From Dysidea avara (Eukaryota; Porifera; Demospongiae; Dictyoceratida; Dysideidae): DNA of 64,000 nt. This document shows, one piece after another, positions 45,701 to 56,200 of the stretch (position 1 is its first letter; each line of letters begins with the position of its first letter). A program made the position numbers and the translations under genes. The notes beneath the pieces are model-generated. The model was not told where the DNA came from and searched no databases. It saw nothing but the letters and a program-made list of their open reading frames with translations. The stretch is taken from contig NC_089280.1 in assembly GCF_963678975.1 (NCBI RefSeq), forward strand, positions 21,163,368-21,227,367. The letters run 5' to 3'.

Positions 45701-46897
45701 ATATGATAGATAGTATGATAGTATGATTTTTACAAAGTTTTCTCCAAAACTATAAACAGATAGTACAATTTTACGAACATTTTCTCCAAAAATTATAAGC
45801 GCATGCACTTAACAACCCGAATTTGTGAGAAGCATTATTGTGTAGCAATACACACAAATGACACATGCAAAAATTAACAATTCTAATGATAAATGATGAT
45901 TTATAATTAACCAGCTAGAAAAATATATTTGATACCGATAATAAGAACTAAGTATACCATTTCTTCACGTAACTTATTTAAACACCATAAAATGAGACAT
46001 GTAAAGATAGCCACTAACCAAAGAGAGCTTTGATACGGTCAAACCTTGAGGAAAGAACAAGTTTCAGTGGAGTCCTACCAATTAGATCTTGAACTGTGGG
46101 GTCAGTGCCTTTCTTGAACAGCACATAAATTAGTCTCCGTAGGCCTTTGTAATTGGTTGCTGGAGCGAATGACTACAACATGTCCATCTTTTAAATTACA
46201 CATCGTACTTGACTGTTATTATTACCTCCTTCAACACTGCTGAAGCAGCATAGTGTAAGGCATTCTATGTCAGATGTACATAAAACGATATTTGAAAAAC
46301 AAGTTAGTTGTTACTCACCCATCCACTATCGGCGTTCACACATGTCACATCCACTGTAAAATACATTAGCATTATGACTTGTATAGCATGCATACTAATA
46401 GCATACATATCCAGTATTAATTGTTTGATCAACCCGAATATAATGCCTCAAATATACTGGTTGACATTATTGCTTATTTGTGACCACATTAAGCAAATCA
46501 GTAAATTAATGTCATTAGTACTGAACTACCACACAACACTTACACGCAAGACTTATCTTGCTATTTTTGTGTAGGTAGGCATTTTATTTATACAAGTAAA
46601 CCCATAGCTAGCATGTGTGTAATCTGACCCCTAGACACCTAACAGACAACTGAAGGGTTTACAACATTATTACAACAACTAGGGTTACATACCATGAGGT
46701 GAGTTTACCAACGTTTCCACAACTTTAACACTACAACTCTCTGCTGCTTTGTGTAATGCTTTAGCAAGAATAACGTCACGTGACTCCAACGGCAAACCGT
46801 CAATCGTCGTGTCATCCCAACTCGCCAAGTAATCTTCAATGTATGATTTGTTGTCGTAACACGCAGCAACTAACAAAGTCTTCTCTTCAGTTGTCAT
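22433..46897 (-). CDS. Gene B: LRRK-type ROCO kinase, 21 exons, 2052 aa, complete
   Basis: Exons on the minus strand: 46897-46693, 46353-46319, 46264-46226, 46172-46019, 41206-41107, 40004-38496, 38443-38298, 37291-37164, 37105-36983, 36934-36670, 34061-33920, 33861-33782, 29408-29292, 29226-28223, 28163-28053, 25125-24850, 24367-24065, 23988-23860, 23809-23507, 23476-22840, 22785-22433. The sum is 6159 nt with stop and every phase agrees. Domains: ankyrin 1 to about 300, LRR about 300-670, Roc 681-905, COR to about 1280, CPxC linker, kinase about 1360-1680, beta-propeller to the end. The architecture is that of LRRK1/LRRK2-class GTP-regulated intracellular kinases. The start is the ATG of MTTEEKTLLVAACYDN; the upstream frame has no ATG. 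Kinase Lys1399, Asp1496 and Asp1541 are present, but HRD is HCD and DFG is DLG. One intron (41106-40005) is not GT-AG. The nearest human relative cannot be decided by eye. Confidence 0.88.
24425..24500 (-). repeat. (GT)n-rich microsatellite in gene B kinase intron
   Basis: GTGTGTGCAAGCATGC-like and GTGTGCGTATGTGTG stretches run over about 75 bp between kinase exons. Intronic simple sequence. Confidence 0.7.
25284..26346. mobile_element. 1.06 kb terminal-inverted-repeat element in gene B intron 15
   Basis: The left end GGTACTGCCCAAGCACAACG faces GCGACGTTGCGCTTGGGCAG at the right, nearly perfect over about 27 bp. A second inner pair (ATGGATTGGAAACGCC at 25338 and its complement at 26109) and a third near the right end (TTTTGCTCAAAATTTTAAAA facing its complement, 26156-26305) make it multiply folded. 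Two short frames at 25396-25581 and 25828-26010 have no family I recognise. No transposase motif seen. Confidence 0.7.
26347..28052 (-). other. Intron 15 of gene B, remainder: nothing recognised
   Basis: Unique-looking AT-rich sequence lies between the inverted-repeat element and the glycine-loop exon. A short facing pair at 27825-27945 (GACATCAAAACACAGGG and CCCTGTGTTTCGATGTC) suggests another small foldback MITE around 27815-27955. Confidence 0.5.
27815..27955. mobile_element. Small foldback MITE
   Basis: GTTAGACATCAAAACACAGG at about 27814 is inverted at about 27933-27950 as CCTGTGTTTCGATGTCTAAC. The interior has facing CCCTCAAGCTCTG/GGCACC stretches. There is no coding capacity. Confidence 0.55.
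29810..30010 (+). mobile_element. SINE family 2 fragment
   Basis: It shares GAGAGAAAGGTTG, CCATTTAAACAG-GGGTAGACTGGAGT and AAGGAAACAACAACACCA with the family 2 SINE bodies at 17-19 kb. The head and tail are missing. Confidence 0.5.
30600..30800 (+). repeat. Dispersed repeat copy (ACACACTA..GTGTGTCGTG type)
   Basis: GGACACACAATAGTGTGTCG followed by a GGAACCAAGAAAA block matches 31510-31700 and, inverted, part of 177-360. The family is not recognised. Confidence 0.45.
31255..31450 (-). mobile_element. tRNA-derived SINE, family 1, copy 2
   Basis: On the minus strand GGTGGCAGAGTGGCAAGGAC (A-box-like) is followed about 40 bp later by GGTTCGAAACC, a perfect B box. Behind the A box, at higher plus coordinates, lies the family tail (CATTTAATTTCTACTTTATA, then AGATCTGTCAGTAGAA). 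It is the clearest family 1 copy. Confidence 0.7.
31510..31700 (+). repeat. Dispersed repeat copy, second of a neighbouring pair
   Basis: GTGTGTTATGCGGCCAAGTA, then GGAACCAAGAAAACGC and a GGGTAGGACATC block, parallel the copy at 30600-30800 in the same order. Confidence 0.45.
31700..31930. mobile_element. Hairpin MITE, family H
   Basis: Arms GGTAAAAAGTTGTGAAATCA and TGATTTCACCACTTTTTTAC face each other around a centre near 31815, with inner GGCCAAGAAATGACTGCA and its counterpart. The right outer arm ends with TTTTGTGTGGATA. Confidence 0.65.
33145..33372 (-). mobile_element. SINE family 2 fragment beside microsatellites
   Basis: After a C-run and a (CA)n tract (33140-33173), the text AAAGCCTTCAGCTGCCGCTA resembles the tail end of family 2. 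It continues through GGTACCTGGTGTAAACTGG, where it stops. A local inverted pair (CCCATTGATGTTACAG and CTGTAATATCAATGGG) is centred near 33328. Confidence 0.5.
33377..33781 (+). repeat. Compound microsatellite (CA)n then (CATA)n/(CA)n, touching a splice donor
   Basis: (CA)n spans 33377-33418. After a 33 bp unique gap, CATA units interrupted by CACA and CGTA blocks run to 33781. On the minus strand the first bases of intron 12 of gene B, GTATGTATG, are the last repeat units, so the 5' splice site is part of the array. The Tyr/Cys/Met/Val-rich frames across it are not genes. Confidence 0.95.
34530..34761. mobile_element. Hairpin MITE, family H, best-preserved copy
   Basis: Left arm 34530-34629 and right arm 34662-34761 are each 100 bp and complementary with about one visible mismatch, separated by a 32 bp loop. 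Outer ends read CAGCCAAGCTGTGAAAAAG. The right flank to about 34940 matches, inverted, 7125-7260, which belongs to the element. Transcription through it (intron 10 of gene B) would give a long double-stranded RNA hairpin. Confidence 0.85.
34985..35225 (+). mobile_element. tRNA-derived SINE, family 1, copy 3
   Basis: Orientation is opposite to copy 2. The tail-like part (about 34985-35100, TTATAAAGCAGAAATTAAGT) is followed by a tRNA-like region with AGTGGTTCAGTTGTAAGGAT and a B-box-like AGTTCGAACTC at about 35170. Confidence 0.6.
35260..35890 (+). repeat. Dispersed repeat copy, longest example
   Basis: The part at 35260-35400 matches 9170-9310 beside the gypsy element (CTATCAAAAGG, then CACACCAATTTTC). 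The part at 35560-35620 matches 13555-13620 (GTGTGCGAAAAGAAATC). The part at 35700-35880 matches 2545-2745 and, inverted, 177-360, ending ACACACTACTGTGTGTCGTG. These modules recur in the same order, so they are probably one long non-autonomous element. Confidence 0.5.
36670..38443 (-). other. Roc GTPase exons of gene B
   Basis: Exons 38443-38298 (P-loop GLSGRGKST), 37291-37164 (WDFAGQ, G3), 37105-36983 and 36934-36670 (VIVGTHVD, G4-like, as in LRRK Roc domains) form one complete Roc domain at about residues 681-905. All nucleotide-binding motifs are intact, in contrast to gene A. Confidence 0.9.
38496..40004 (-). other. Ankyrin-end and LRR exon of gene B
   Basis: It encodes GWSAFHLATEQKCVNAFRAL and then about ten LRRs ending DMSDNPIRNIPFEICHLEKL. 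It has the same length class and frame as gene A exon 4619-6121. Most differences are substitutions, indicating a fairly recent duplication. Confidence 0.9.
40005..41106 (-). other. 1.1 kb non-canonical intron in gene B
   Basis: Junction sequences are CTCCAGTG|GTATGT and GTCAGTG|GTATGTC. As in gene A, the decamer CAGTGGTATG is present at both ends, and no GT-AG choice keeps the frame. The interior contains hAT-like fragments (GGATCCACCTCTG end at about 40675) and a TCTATTAGAGTA motif. Confidence 0.65.
41602..42441. repeat. 770 bp-period direct repeat enclosing a giant palindrome
   Basis: Direct copies at 41602-41671 and 42372-42441 share GATCAGTAAGTGTTTATA and AGGATTAGTTTGGCT. Between them, arms of about 190 bp (41740-41930 and 42004-42190) are inverted copies, and a partial third copy occupies 42190-42355. 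The centre and joints consist of GGTGTCGGTGTGACACC-type palindromes. No coding frame. Confidence 0.8.
42442..44440 (-). other. Intron 4 of gene B, middle: no gene seen
   Basis: It contains palindromic ACTGTACTGTATT-like runs (42520-42625), the 47 bp tandem repeat at 43624 and TCTATTAGAGTA motifs (43420-43446 and 44350-44425). Nothing coding. Confidence 0.5.
43624..43717 (+). repeat. Tandem duplication, 47 bp unit, two copies
   Basis: CATGATACATACATTCTAGG and the following 27 bases, ending AGGCACCTCT/AGGCACCTGT, occur twice back to back with only one or two differences. It is a very recent local duplication. Confidence 0.9.
44445..45100 (+). repeat. Interspersed block shared with 1575-2360
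   Basis: This is the second copy of the block described in gene A intron 10. It is shorter, lacking the GT-rich expansion. It lies in intron 4 of gene B, a different intron, so transposition rather than gene duplication explains it. Confidence 0.55.
45101..46018 (-). other. Intron 4 of gene B, start: no gene seen
   Basis: No coding or RNA feature recognised between the repeat block and exon 4. Confidence 0.45.
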
Positions 46898-47200
46898 GTT
46901 TATCCTCGCCACATACTGCGTCTTCACAACACGTACAGAAACACACCCACTTAGTGGGTGTAATTAAATTTGTATTTTCTGGTTAATGGTATTTCCAGAA
47001 ATTCCCCTAAGTGCAGATCATTGGTGAAAAAATTGAAAATAGAGTAGAAATCACTCATTTATTTGTAAATTGGTATAAGCAGTGTTTGAAACTTGGCACA
47101 GACAAAGTCACTGCTTTTTCTATTGCTGGTTTCTCTTGCTGGATCCTCAACACCAGTAAACAAAAGGCGTGGCTATTGTGCACGTGACCTAGTTAGAAAA
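46898..47200. promoter_or_regulatory. Divergent upstream region shared by genes B and C
   Basis: 303 bp separate the two start codons, so both 5' UTRs and promoters must lie here. Visible items are a perfect palindrome ACACCCACTTAGTGGGTGT (46943-46961, 8 bp arms), an E-box CACGTG at 47181-47186, a GGCGTGG GC-box-like site at 47166 and a run of T/A tracts between. No TATA box is convincing. Transcription starts are not determined. Confidence 0.7.
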
Positions 47201-50200
47201 ATGGATGATTCCTCGGCGAGTTCCTCGGTTTCTTTTGTTTCACAGGAAACTCAGTTGATCGAAGCCGTGCTCAACGAGGATTACGTTGTGTTAAAAGAAT
47301 GGATAAAGAACAACTTACTCGATGTAACATCGGATAAGAAATTATATTTATCGCTGAAGGCGAAAAACGTAGCAAGCAAATTGATACGAGTAGCTGCTCA
47401 TAAAGGAAAAACAGCTATAGTGGATCTGTTGAGGAAACATGGTGAGGGCACTGTACTAGTAGGGTTGATAATTAATAGCTAATCGGGCTAATCGAATAAG
47501 GTGTCATGAAGATTTTCCGGCCCTGCAGACTAGACACTGAAAGTGTCACAGTTTAGTCTAGCAGTTAGTTTTGTTACTCATCTATACTATGATAGTTCTT
47601 TTTTTCTTGCCACACCCACTTCTACAGTAATGCTTCCCCGTCTGTGGTAGCATAGATATTAGAGTTCTCTCTAATATCTATGGTGGTAGTGTGTGTCCGA
47701 GGATTCACCTAACCTAAATATGTAATTACGTCATGCAATGTAATGGGTTTTTTCTATATAAAAAATTGGTATATTTGATGCATAAAGTTTCAGCCAATAA
47801 AATTCCATGTGAGAAATAGGCAGGTGTGTTTAACAAAGAATTTTGACCACAAAAATGTGCTGTGTACACAAATTACCAACCATTTCTGTACATGGTTTCT
47901 GTAGGAGAAATGGGATGTCAACTGCAGACCACCTGTACAGAAAATCACCTCGTTATTCTTTATCGGCAAAGCCCAAGTATTGATAAAGTACAACTACACA
48001 GTTTCTATTTCAGGTAGTGATTACTTGATGCAGAGCAGAAATACTTCAAAACTATTTGTTTACATTTATTTTATTGATCTTTTTGCCCTACACAAATCTG
48101 GACTGATGTAGTATAGTGCCACCACGCCTTTTCGTTTAACTCATCTATAGGGTATTTGTATTCCAGTAGAATATGCTCCGCTTCTAACTACTTGCCAATG
48201 GCCAACATAGACTATAATTACAAAGTTTTGCCTTTTGTTCTCTGCTTCTATGACATAAACACAGAAGGTCACATTATGACAATGTGTTTTATGACTTGCC
48301 ATTGGGTGTCCACATGTATATGAGGTATTGCATTGTCCTTCTTCCTCACAATCCTGAAAGAAACGTATAATAGACAACACTCATCACATTATCCTTTAGT
48401 GTCAGCTTTTCACACAGTGAGGTCACATGCATTTGCTCTATATTTAATTTATATTGCTCCCTATATCACAATCAACAAGCAAGTCTCAAAGTATTTATCA
48501 TTGACTGGCATTTTGGCTGAAGCATGTGATAGAGTTTAGAAATGGTTGACAGTTTTTCATGGTTTCAAGCCATTGTTGATAACCAGACATGTACACTAAC
48601 ATGTCACTGACTGACTGGAACATTATAAATTCAGGATGTTATGACAGAATAAGTCATTTTATTTGCATATACAACATACCATGTCCACTGTATGGTATCT
48701 GCATGTCGATGGTATGTGATAACATGTCATAAGCCACATGCATACACTGCAGTTTTGTTGTCATCAAGAGTGAGTTATGACATACTTACTGTACATGCAT
48801 GGATAGCATAAGAAGTTAGCATTACAGTACAGGGATCATGTGACTATTGAGGATCATGTGAATAATTGGGGATCATGTGACTAATTGGGGATCATGTGAC
48901 TAATTGAGGTTGTCTTAGTATTATTATGGCTAAAGTAGTTCAGCATTTTCACTAATTTTAACTAAATAAAATGTTTTAACTAATCAAAACAAAGCTAAAA
49001 TTCATTTTCCATACTATATAACTAAAACTAAATATAGTTTTAGTTCAGCATATTTACTTTTAGTAAACTAATTTTATGAATTTAAAAAACTAATCAAAAG
49101 ATTCAGAACTAAAAATTAATTTTCCATACTAAACCAACACTTCATGATAACAAAAAATTATGGCATTGTTTAAACTCTGTTTATTGAGAACTACAGTAAA
49201 TATAGTTCTGTGTACTGAAATGACAATTGGTATTGTGGAATTCCTCTAGCACATTAGTGATACGTGTACAGTATCCATGTCTATTGTAAGTGTTCAAATG
49301 TAACTGATATTCCAGTTAGCTGTTCCATTAGCAATGCTCAAACTGAAAGGAATTCTGTGGTTTACATTTACCATTCAGGTACAAAACTGGGGTGGTATGG
49401 TTTTTCAATGCATTAAATTGCTGTGCTCTTTGTAAATCACCTGGCTGATATACAAAACTAGGTACATCACCTGTACATTTGTCTACAGTCTGTAAGAAAA
49501 ATAGGTGGTCCTGTTTTCTCTTCTGCTTTTACCAAATCCTTGTGGCAACCTCTAGAATTGGTACAAATGATTATATGATTGTAGTGGCTGTCTCTATGAT
49601 TGTATACACAATATATTATTAATGTGTCATAGTCTATTCCCAGTTTCTTTCATGAGCCACGCCCACTTTTAGGGACCATGTGTTACTGTCTGTAGATATA
49701 CATGGAACCACACCCATTTATCAGTAGGTGTATTGCAGTCTGTAGGTGTCCATGAATATCCATTGGTGTCTGCATGCTTATGTGGAGCCACATCCACTAA
49801 ATGATTCTTAATTTGGTATACAAATCAATATAATTATATAAATGAGTCATAGTCTAGTCTTGCAACAAGCCTTCTTTTATGAGCCACACTCACTAATTGA
49901 GAATGCATGACATTGTCTGTAGGCATGGAGCCATGCTTATATTTTTAGCAGTAATGTCTGTTGTGCACTCATTTATAGCAAACATGTTTTGCAATCTGTA
50001 AAACTCATGCCCACTAGTTATAAAACTGACCTGTTTAGTTATCTAGTTACCAGTTTACTTAACTTAGTATGCTAGTGGAGCCCAAAATGTAGCTCTTGGC
50101 GCATGGCTCAATTTTAATTAATCCGGGTCAGTGGGTTAGCAGTAGTAACCCAGTTTCAACACTGACGTGCATATAAAGTTAGCTGTATCAGTTATGTGCT

Positions 50201-53200
50201 TTCTGATCACTTTAGCATATCTTGATGTAAAAGACGAATCTGCAAATAATTGGGTAAGCCACAGCACTATACTTGATTCACGTTATTACCTCAAATTTAC
50301 AGACTGTTCTCCATTATGCTGTGATGGGAATTACGTGTGACTCCCCTTTAAAGGTTAACCTTTTATAAGTGCCATCAATAGTACATTACAGTACATTATA
50401 TAGAACGTGCAAGATGACTGTGTTACTTACCTCAACTATGCTGAAGACAGCCAACTTCATATCATCTACATGTTGTATGAGTCAGGAGTCAGTGTCACCA
50501 TCAAGTCTTGTGGGATAACTCCATTTACGTTGGCTCTTGATCCTTCTATAAACTTCCATGTTGGTGCTGTTTTATTGGGTTTGTACTGGTTTAAATTTTA
50601 TACATTCTTTATTATAATTTTTCTGTTATAGAAAAATTGCAGTTGATGCAAGGCAAAGGTGCTTTTGTTTTCATTTTTATGCTTTGTCACTAGCTTTATT
50701 GTATTTCAGGAATTCCTCCTCAAGTAAAGGAAATACCTAAACCCACGTACAATGATTGCATAGACTGTTTAGTCCAATGGTAAGTTGAAGTTTAAAACAT
50801 ATATATATATAGTCTATTTTTATTTTGATATAGGGCTATATACAGAAAGTACGCTGACCTTGTCAAATGCCTCTTAAAGGATTACAAAGGGATTCCTCGT
50901 TTATCTAACAGATTTTTAAAGCTTGATTCAGAGAATAAGCGAACAATGTTTCATGTAGCAGCTGAAACTGGAAACAGTGACATTATGAAAACCTTGATAG
51001 ATGTATCTCAGATTTCTCCCGAGGTGATTGCCAATTGGAGATATCAACATGAAATGCCGAGGAATTGTGATGAGGACCCACTCATTCATGTTGTGGAGAC
51101 TCCGTTTTCTTCAGCTATTGCACAGAATCACATTAATATAATCCATGAAATTGCAGTAGCTGACGCCTTTTTACACCAATTCACTTATCTTGATCTCAGT
51201 AATGTTCACATTAAAAAGGTTCCCAAAGAAATTTTTACCCTTGCTTGTTTAAAAATTCTTGATCTCAGTCAAAATTCTCTTAAAAGTTTACCTAATTTGA
51301 CTGATGATATATTGAACATCAAAGTATCAGACCTAGACTTGTCCAGAAATAGATTGACTAACTTGCCAAGTGCAGTGCTTGAATTTCCATTGCTTGGATT
51401 ACTTAAGGCTTCCCATAATTCTATACGGTCTGTTCCAAACAATTGGTGGCAAGCTGCCAAGCTTCAACAATTAGATCTAAATCATAATGAAATCAAAACG
51501 TTTGGGATAGAACCCATCTATTATAATGACCAACTCTCTCATGGTGGTACATCTTCTCCTGGTCAGTCAGTTGTAAGTCATGTTGATGTGATACTAAAGC
51601 AAAAGCCAAGCTTGCAAGGGGACACCTATTCAAAGATGGAGAGTATTAGTGTCCTTGCTACTTTGCGTTTAAATGAAAATCTGCTTGAATCATTTCCAAG
51701 AGGGCTTGCTTGTCTTGCACCAAAGTTAGAATCTCTTCATCTGGCACATAATAAAATCAAAAATGTGTGCCCAATTGAAGAAATACCATCCAGGATACGT
51801 TTTCTTGATATAAGTTTCAATTCACTCACGTCCAACATATTTTACTTAGGGAAATGTAAATTATGTTGTCTAAGGTCACCTTCTCAGCCAGCACCACCAT
51901 GTTATCACATGGATCACAGGTGTTTGTCCAATTTGGGCAGTCTGAATTGCAGTAACAATAAGCTTGAGCAGATATTGCTATTTGATGAAGAAGAGAATTT
52001 GTTATTTCCGAAGCTTTTTGCATTAAATCTCAGTTGTAACAAGTTTACTGAATTGCCAATGCAGCTGTACCAATTTTCAGAACTTAAAATCTTAAACATA
52101 GGCAGTAATCCTGATGTGAAACAAATTCCACTTGATACTGGATATATAACTGGCTTAATTGAGTTTGACTATGATGGGATTGGCGACCCCGTGATTGATA
52201 CTTTGAACACCATTCCACATATTGCTGAGAAGCTGGGTTATTTACGAGCCATGCGACAAAGGTACATAAGTATATATGGATAACATATATATTTCTTTTC
52301 TATTACAGCTCGGAGAAGAATTCTATTATAAGGTTGATGATAGTTGGTCCTTCAAAGAATGGGAAATCTACTTTATTGAAATATTTGAAATCAAGAAATA
52401 GAATGGTGTCTCAATCAGCCTCATTCCATGATAGGCTGTTGGCATATTCTTTTGATTCCCACGCTATATTATCAAAATCCTATGAAGTTATATCTAAACA
52501 GGGTTAGTAGTCTGTGTGTATGCACTGTAATACATTTTTGACTAAATTTTAGATTTGCAATCTACAGTTGGAATCGATCTGGGTGAGTTTGTATATGATG
52601 GTGGAAGGTCTACTTCTGAAAAGATTACATTTGTTACATGGGACTTTGCTGGACAAGTAAGGGCTCACTGATACATATAAAATGTGTTTGTAATTGTTTA
52701 TTTTTAGGAGGAGTACTTCATCACACACCATTGTTTTATAAGTCCTGGTGCCATATATGTCATTTGCTGTAAAGTCCAAGACCTGTTTGAATCTGGTGTT
52801 AATACCCTCCTGCCATGGCTTGTAATGATTAAAGTAAGTTCAAAGAAACTAGACACCACTAGTGGTATTTATGTAATTGCAGGCTAAAGCACCTGGTTCT
52901 CCAGTTCTTGTTGTTGGAACTTTCTGTGACCAACTGTCATTCACAATGTGGATGAAATGTGATGCTGTCAAGAAAGAGATCATACAACATTTTTCTTGTC
53001 CAAACTCATCCCTTATGGTTGAAATCCATGACATCATTTTTGTGGAATGTGTTAACAATCGGATTCCTCGTTGCATTGATCTTTTACGGAAAAAGTTGTA
53101 CGAGTTGGCGTTCACTGTTACAGTTCCTCCAGGTTTGTGCATTAGAATACTGACAGATACCATCATGTGTTATTACAGCACATAAGAAGAGGGGGCATTA

Positions 53201-56200
53201 CCAGTGTCACCAAAAACTTTTACATCAGCTCATTCCAAAATCTTACATAGATTTGCAGGGAAAGCTGTTAGCAATGGGAGGTCATATCAGAAGACATTTG
53301 GTATCCCAGCAGCCGATTCTTACATGGGCTGAACTGCAGTAAGAATTTATAACATAGCTTGTGCACTAAAGTAACATGATTATATGTATCTATACACAGG
53401 AAAGCTGCCAGTGAATATATTGATAATGAAGTTGAGTTGTATTCAGCTGTCGAGCACATGAAACGAAATGGTTAGCTATCTTATTAGTACTTAAAAACTT
53501 GTCATCATCCCCCTTGATGAATTCTCAAGGAACCGTGATTCATTTTGATGCAGACGGCCTGCAAGATTTGTACTTCATTGATCCCCAATGGCTCATTGAT
53601 AAACTGGCTTTGGTGGTAACTACGCCAAACCGAGATATTTTGGCAGAATTCTCAGGTTAGCATTAACACCTAGTGTGCATTGTAGCTCACATCAGTATAA
53701 TATTGCAGGCCAACAGCATCCAGAAATTGTACACATCCAAAGCATGATGAAGCACCTTTTTAATTATGGATTTTTACCTGATTTTCAAAAAGATTTTTGC
53801 AAACTGCTTTCTCGATTTGAAATAGCAATACCGATAGATGAATCACGTTTGTTTTTCCCTTCTCTTCTTCCAACACATTCTCAGTTTCACTATTTCCACT
53901 TCGTTTATTCTTTTCCTGGCAAAAACATTGACAGCATCAAAGCTGAGATGATGGAAGATTATCTTAATCTTGATGGTCGTCAAACTAATGGACATGTTGG
54001 TTCAGTTGCAAATAATGTTGCTTTGAAACCTACTGGTCTCTGTTACCGTAGGTGTTTTGCTTTAACTGCTATGCCCATTCCCCTTTGGCCTAGGCTGATA
54101 ACCAGATGCCTAACCACTTCAAAGTTTCTAGAAATAATCAAGCGGAACTGTGTAAAATCTCTTCCTTTCCATGAATTTCAAGATCTTGGCAAAGCTGGTG
54201 TAGGTCATTCAGTTCTTGAATGGGTATACTGGAAGAATGGAATTGAGTTGCGTTTATGCCGTATGACTTTGCTGCAAATATCCAATGTTAATTTAACATC
54301 AGCAGAGTGTTCAGAAAATGTTGCCACTCATGAAAGCATTCGTAACATCCAGCTTAACACTGGAAATCAGTGGATAAAACTTCCTACTTGTTTTACTGGT
54401 GGCCTTGAAGTGATTGTACCCGAGTGCATTCTTCTTTCTATTGGAAATGAAAATGATGAACATATGATCTCTTCTTCCTTTAGTGCACAAATTTTCACAC
54501 ATTGTGTTGAGGTGATAGATGAAATCTTTATGGAATGGTTTACCACTTCTAAGACTGGTAATAGCACACAAGCCATGAGTAAGTATCTCATATGTTTCAC
54601 CCCTTGTCCAATCTGCTTGGGGGACCAAGATAATAGGCCAGTTACTGATCCTCCACCAGAGCCTGGTGCTGAACCATCTGTACCTCAAGGTGGATATTCT
54701 ATTAATCAGGATTTGAGTACTTCTCAAGATTTCAGTATTCCCTCTAAAGTAGGAAGCCTTGCCAGTTGGTTTACAATTACTAAGAGATCTAAGAACTCTG
54801 ATCAATGTGTCACCAGGAGATTTAGTTTTCGACACATAGATGATTCAGATGTATGCAGTAGTGGTGATCCTGTGGGATTCACAACTAAACATTGTCTGTG
54901 GATTGCACAAGTTCAGACTTTTGTAAATTGCCCAATGCATGGGGCACTTGATTTAAAGCGTTTGACTCCAGATCTGGTTAGTTGAGTTTAACATCTCTTT
55001 GGTATTTCTTAAATTCCAACATAGGTTTATGCTGATGTACCAGACAACTTTGTTATTCAGAAAGATAATATAGTACTGAAGTCTGGTGGGATTATTGGAA
55101 AAGGCGGATTTGGTAACATTTTAAAGAAACAACTACGTATGGTAAGTATTTAAAACTCTTGTACTATGTGAAAAAGTTGCTATACAAAATTTCCTATATT
55201 GGCATGAGGACATTAGGGAGAGTAGTGATACATATTAGGCAGAGTACATAAACAATACAGAGGCAGCACCAGGAGGTCTCTGAGTCACATTCAGATACTT
55301 TAACAGAGCAATCAATTACTCTAATAAAGCAGTCACAGTATTCAGAGCAGCAGTGCAGCATACTATTAATAAGGATTTTTATCTACTTTTTCAGTGATGT
55401 TAATATATAGTTAGTGGAGGGCAGTTATTCTCAGCAAGCAGTTAACTACCTTTTTTTAGTCTTCACCATGTATCTAGCTATACTCTTGATCAGAAACCAG
55501 TCACCAAAAATCCTGGAGCCGCTTATGCAATAGGTTCCCTATGCAAAACCTATGACTAAGTATGGCTTTCTCTAATTTCCTACTGTGTGATAGCTGTTTC
55601 TTTGCAGGTTGAGTATAAGCAAAGTTTGATTAAAGATGTGGCAGTTAAAGTATTGTCCAAATGTGATGATCCTAATCCTGATAATGAACTGCAAAGATAC
55701 TCTGACAACAGGAGAGAATTGAACATGATTTATGATCTTAATCATATTAGGATTGTAAAATTTTACGGTGTCCTGATCAATCCTGTTGCATTTGTCATGG
55801 AATGGGCTGGACATGGCAGTCTTGATGCTATCATAAAGCAATATAGATCCCACAAAAGCTACATCTGTCCTGATTCAGTTCTTGCTGTTGCTTATCAGGT
55901 AAAATATGCGATACATGTCCATCTATTCATGTGAGGCATTCATGCAGGTTGTCAGTGGATTATCTTATCTACATGGGAAGAACATAGTTCATTTTGATCT
56001 TAAACCCCAAAATATTCTAATTTTTGATTTTCCTCGAGAGAGCCATTGCTGTTACACTCAGGATTGTGAAGAGGTCATAAGCCAACGCTGTATCCACTGT
56101 TACAAACCTGGTAACATTGATGGTGTCAGAATTAAACTAGCTGATTTTGGCATAAGTGTCCGCAAAGGTCCAAATGGGTTTGTTAGAACCTGTGCCACTG

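Noticed and set aside
46898..46927. Ten-codon upstream extension of gene B
   Set aside because: It begins with GTG and has no ATG; the in-frame ATG at 46897 gives a start matching gene D.
47093..47200. Signal-peptide-like N-terminal extension of gene C (LLFLLLVSLAG)
   Set aside because: The frame begins at TTG, not ATG, and paralogues begin directly at the first ankyrin-like segment; ATG at 47201 is the supported start.
53555..53655. Shorter exon 14 of gene C starting after GATGCAG
   Set aside because: Also in phase, but it would drop the GTVIHFDAD segment, which gene B keeps as GLLLHFDSG; the upstream AG at 53528-53529 is preferred.
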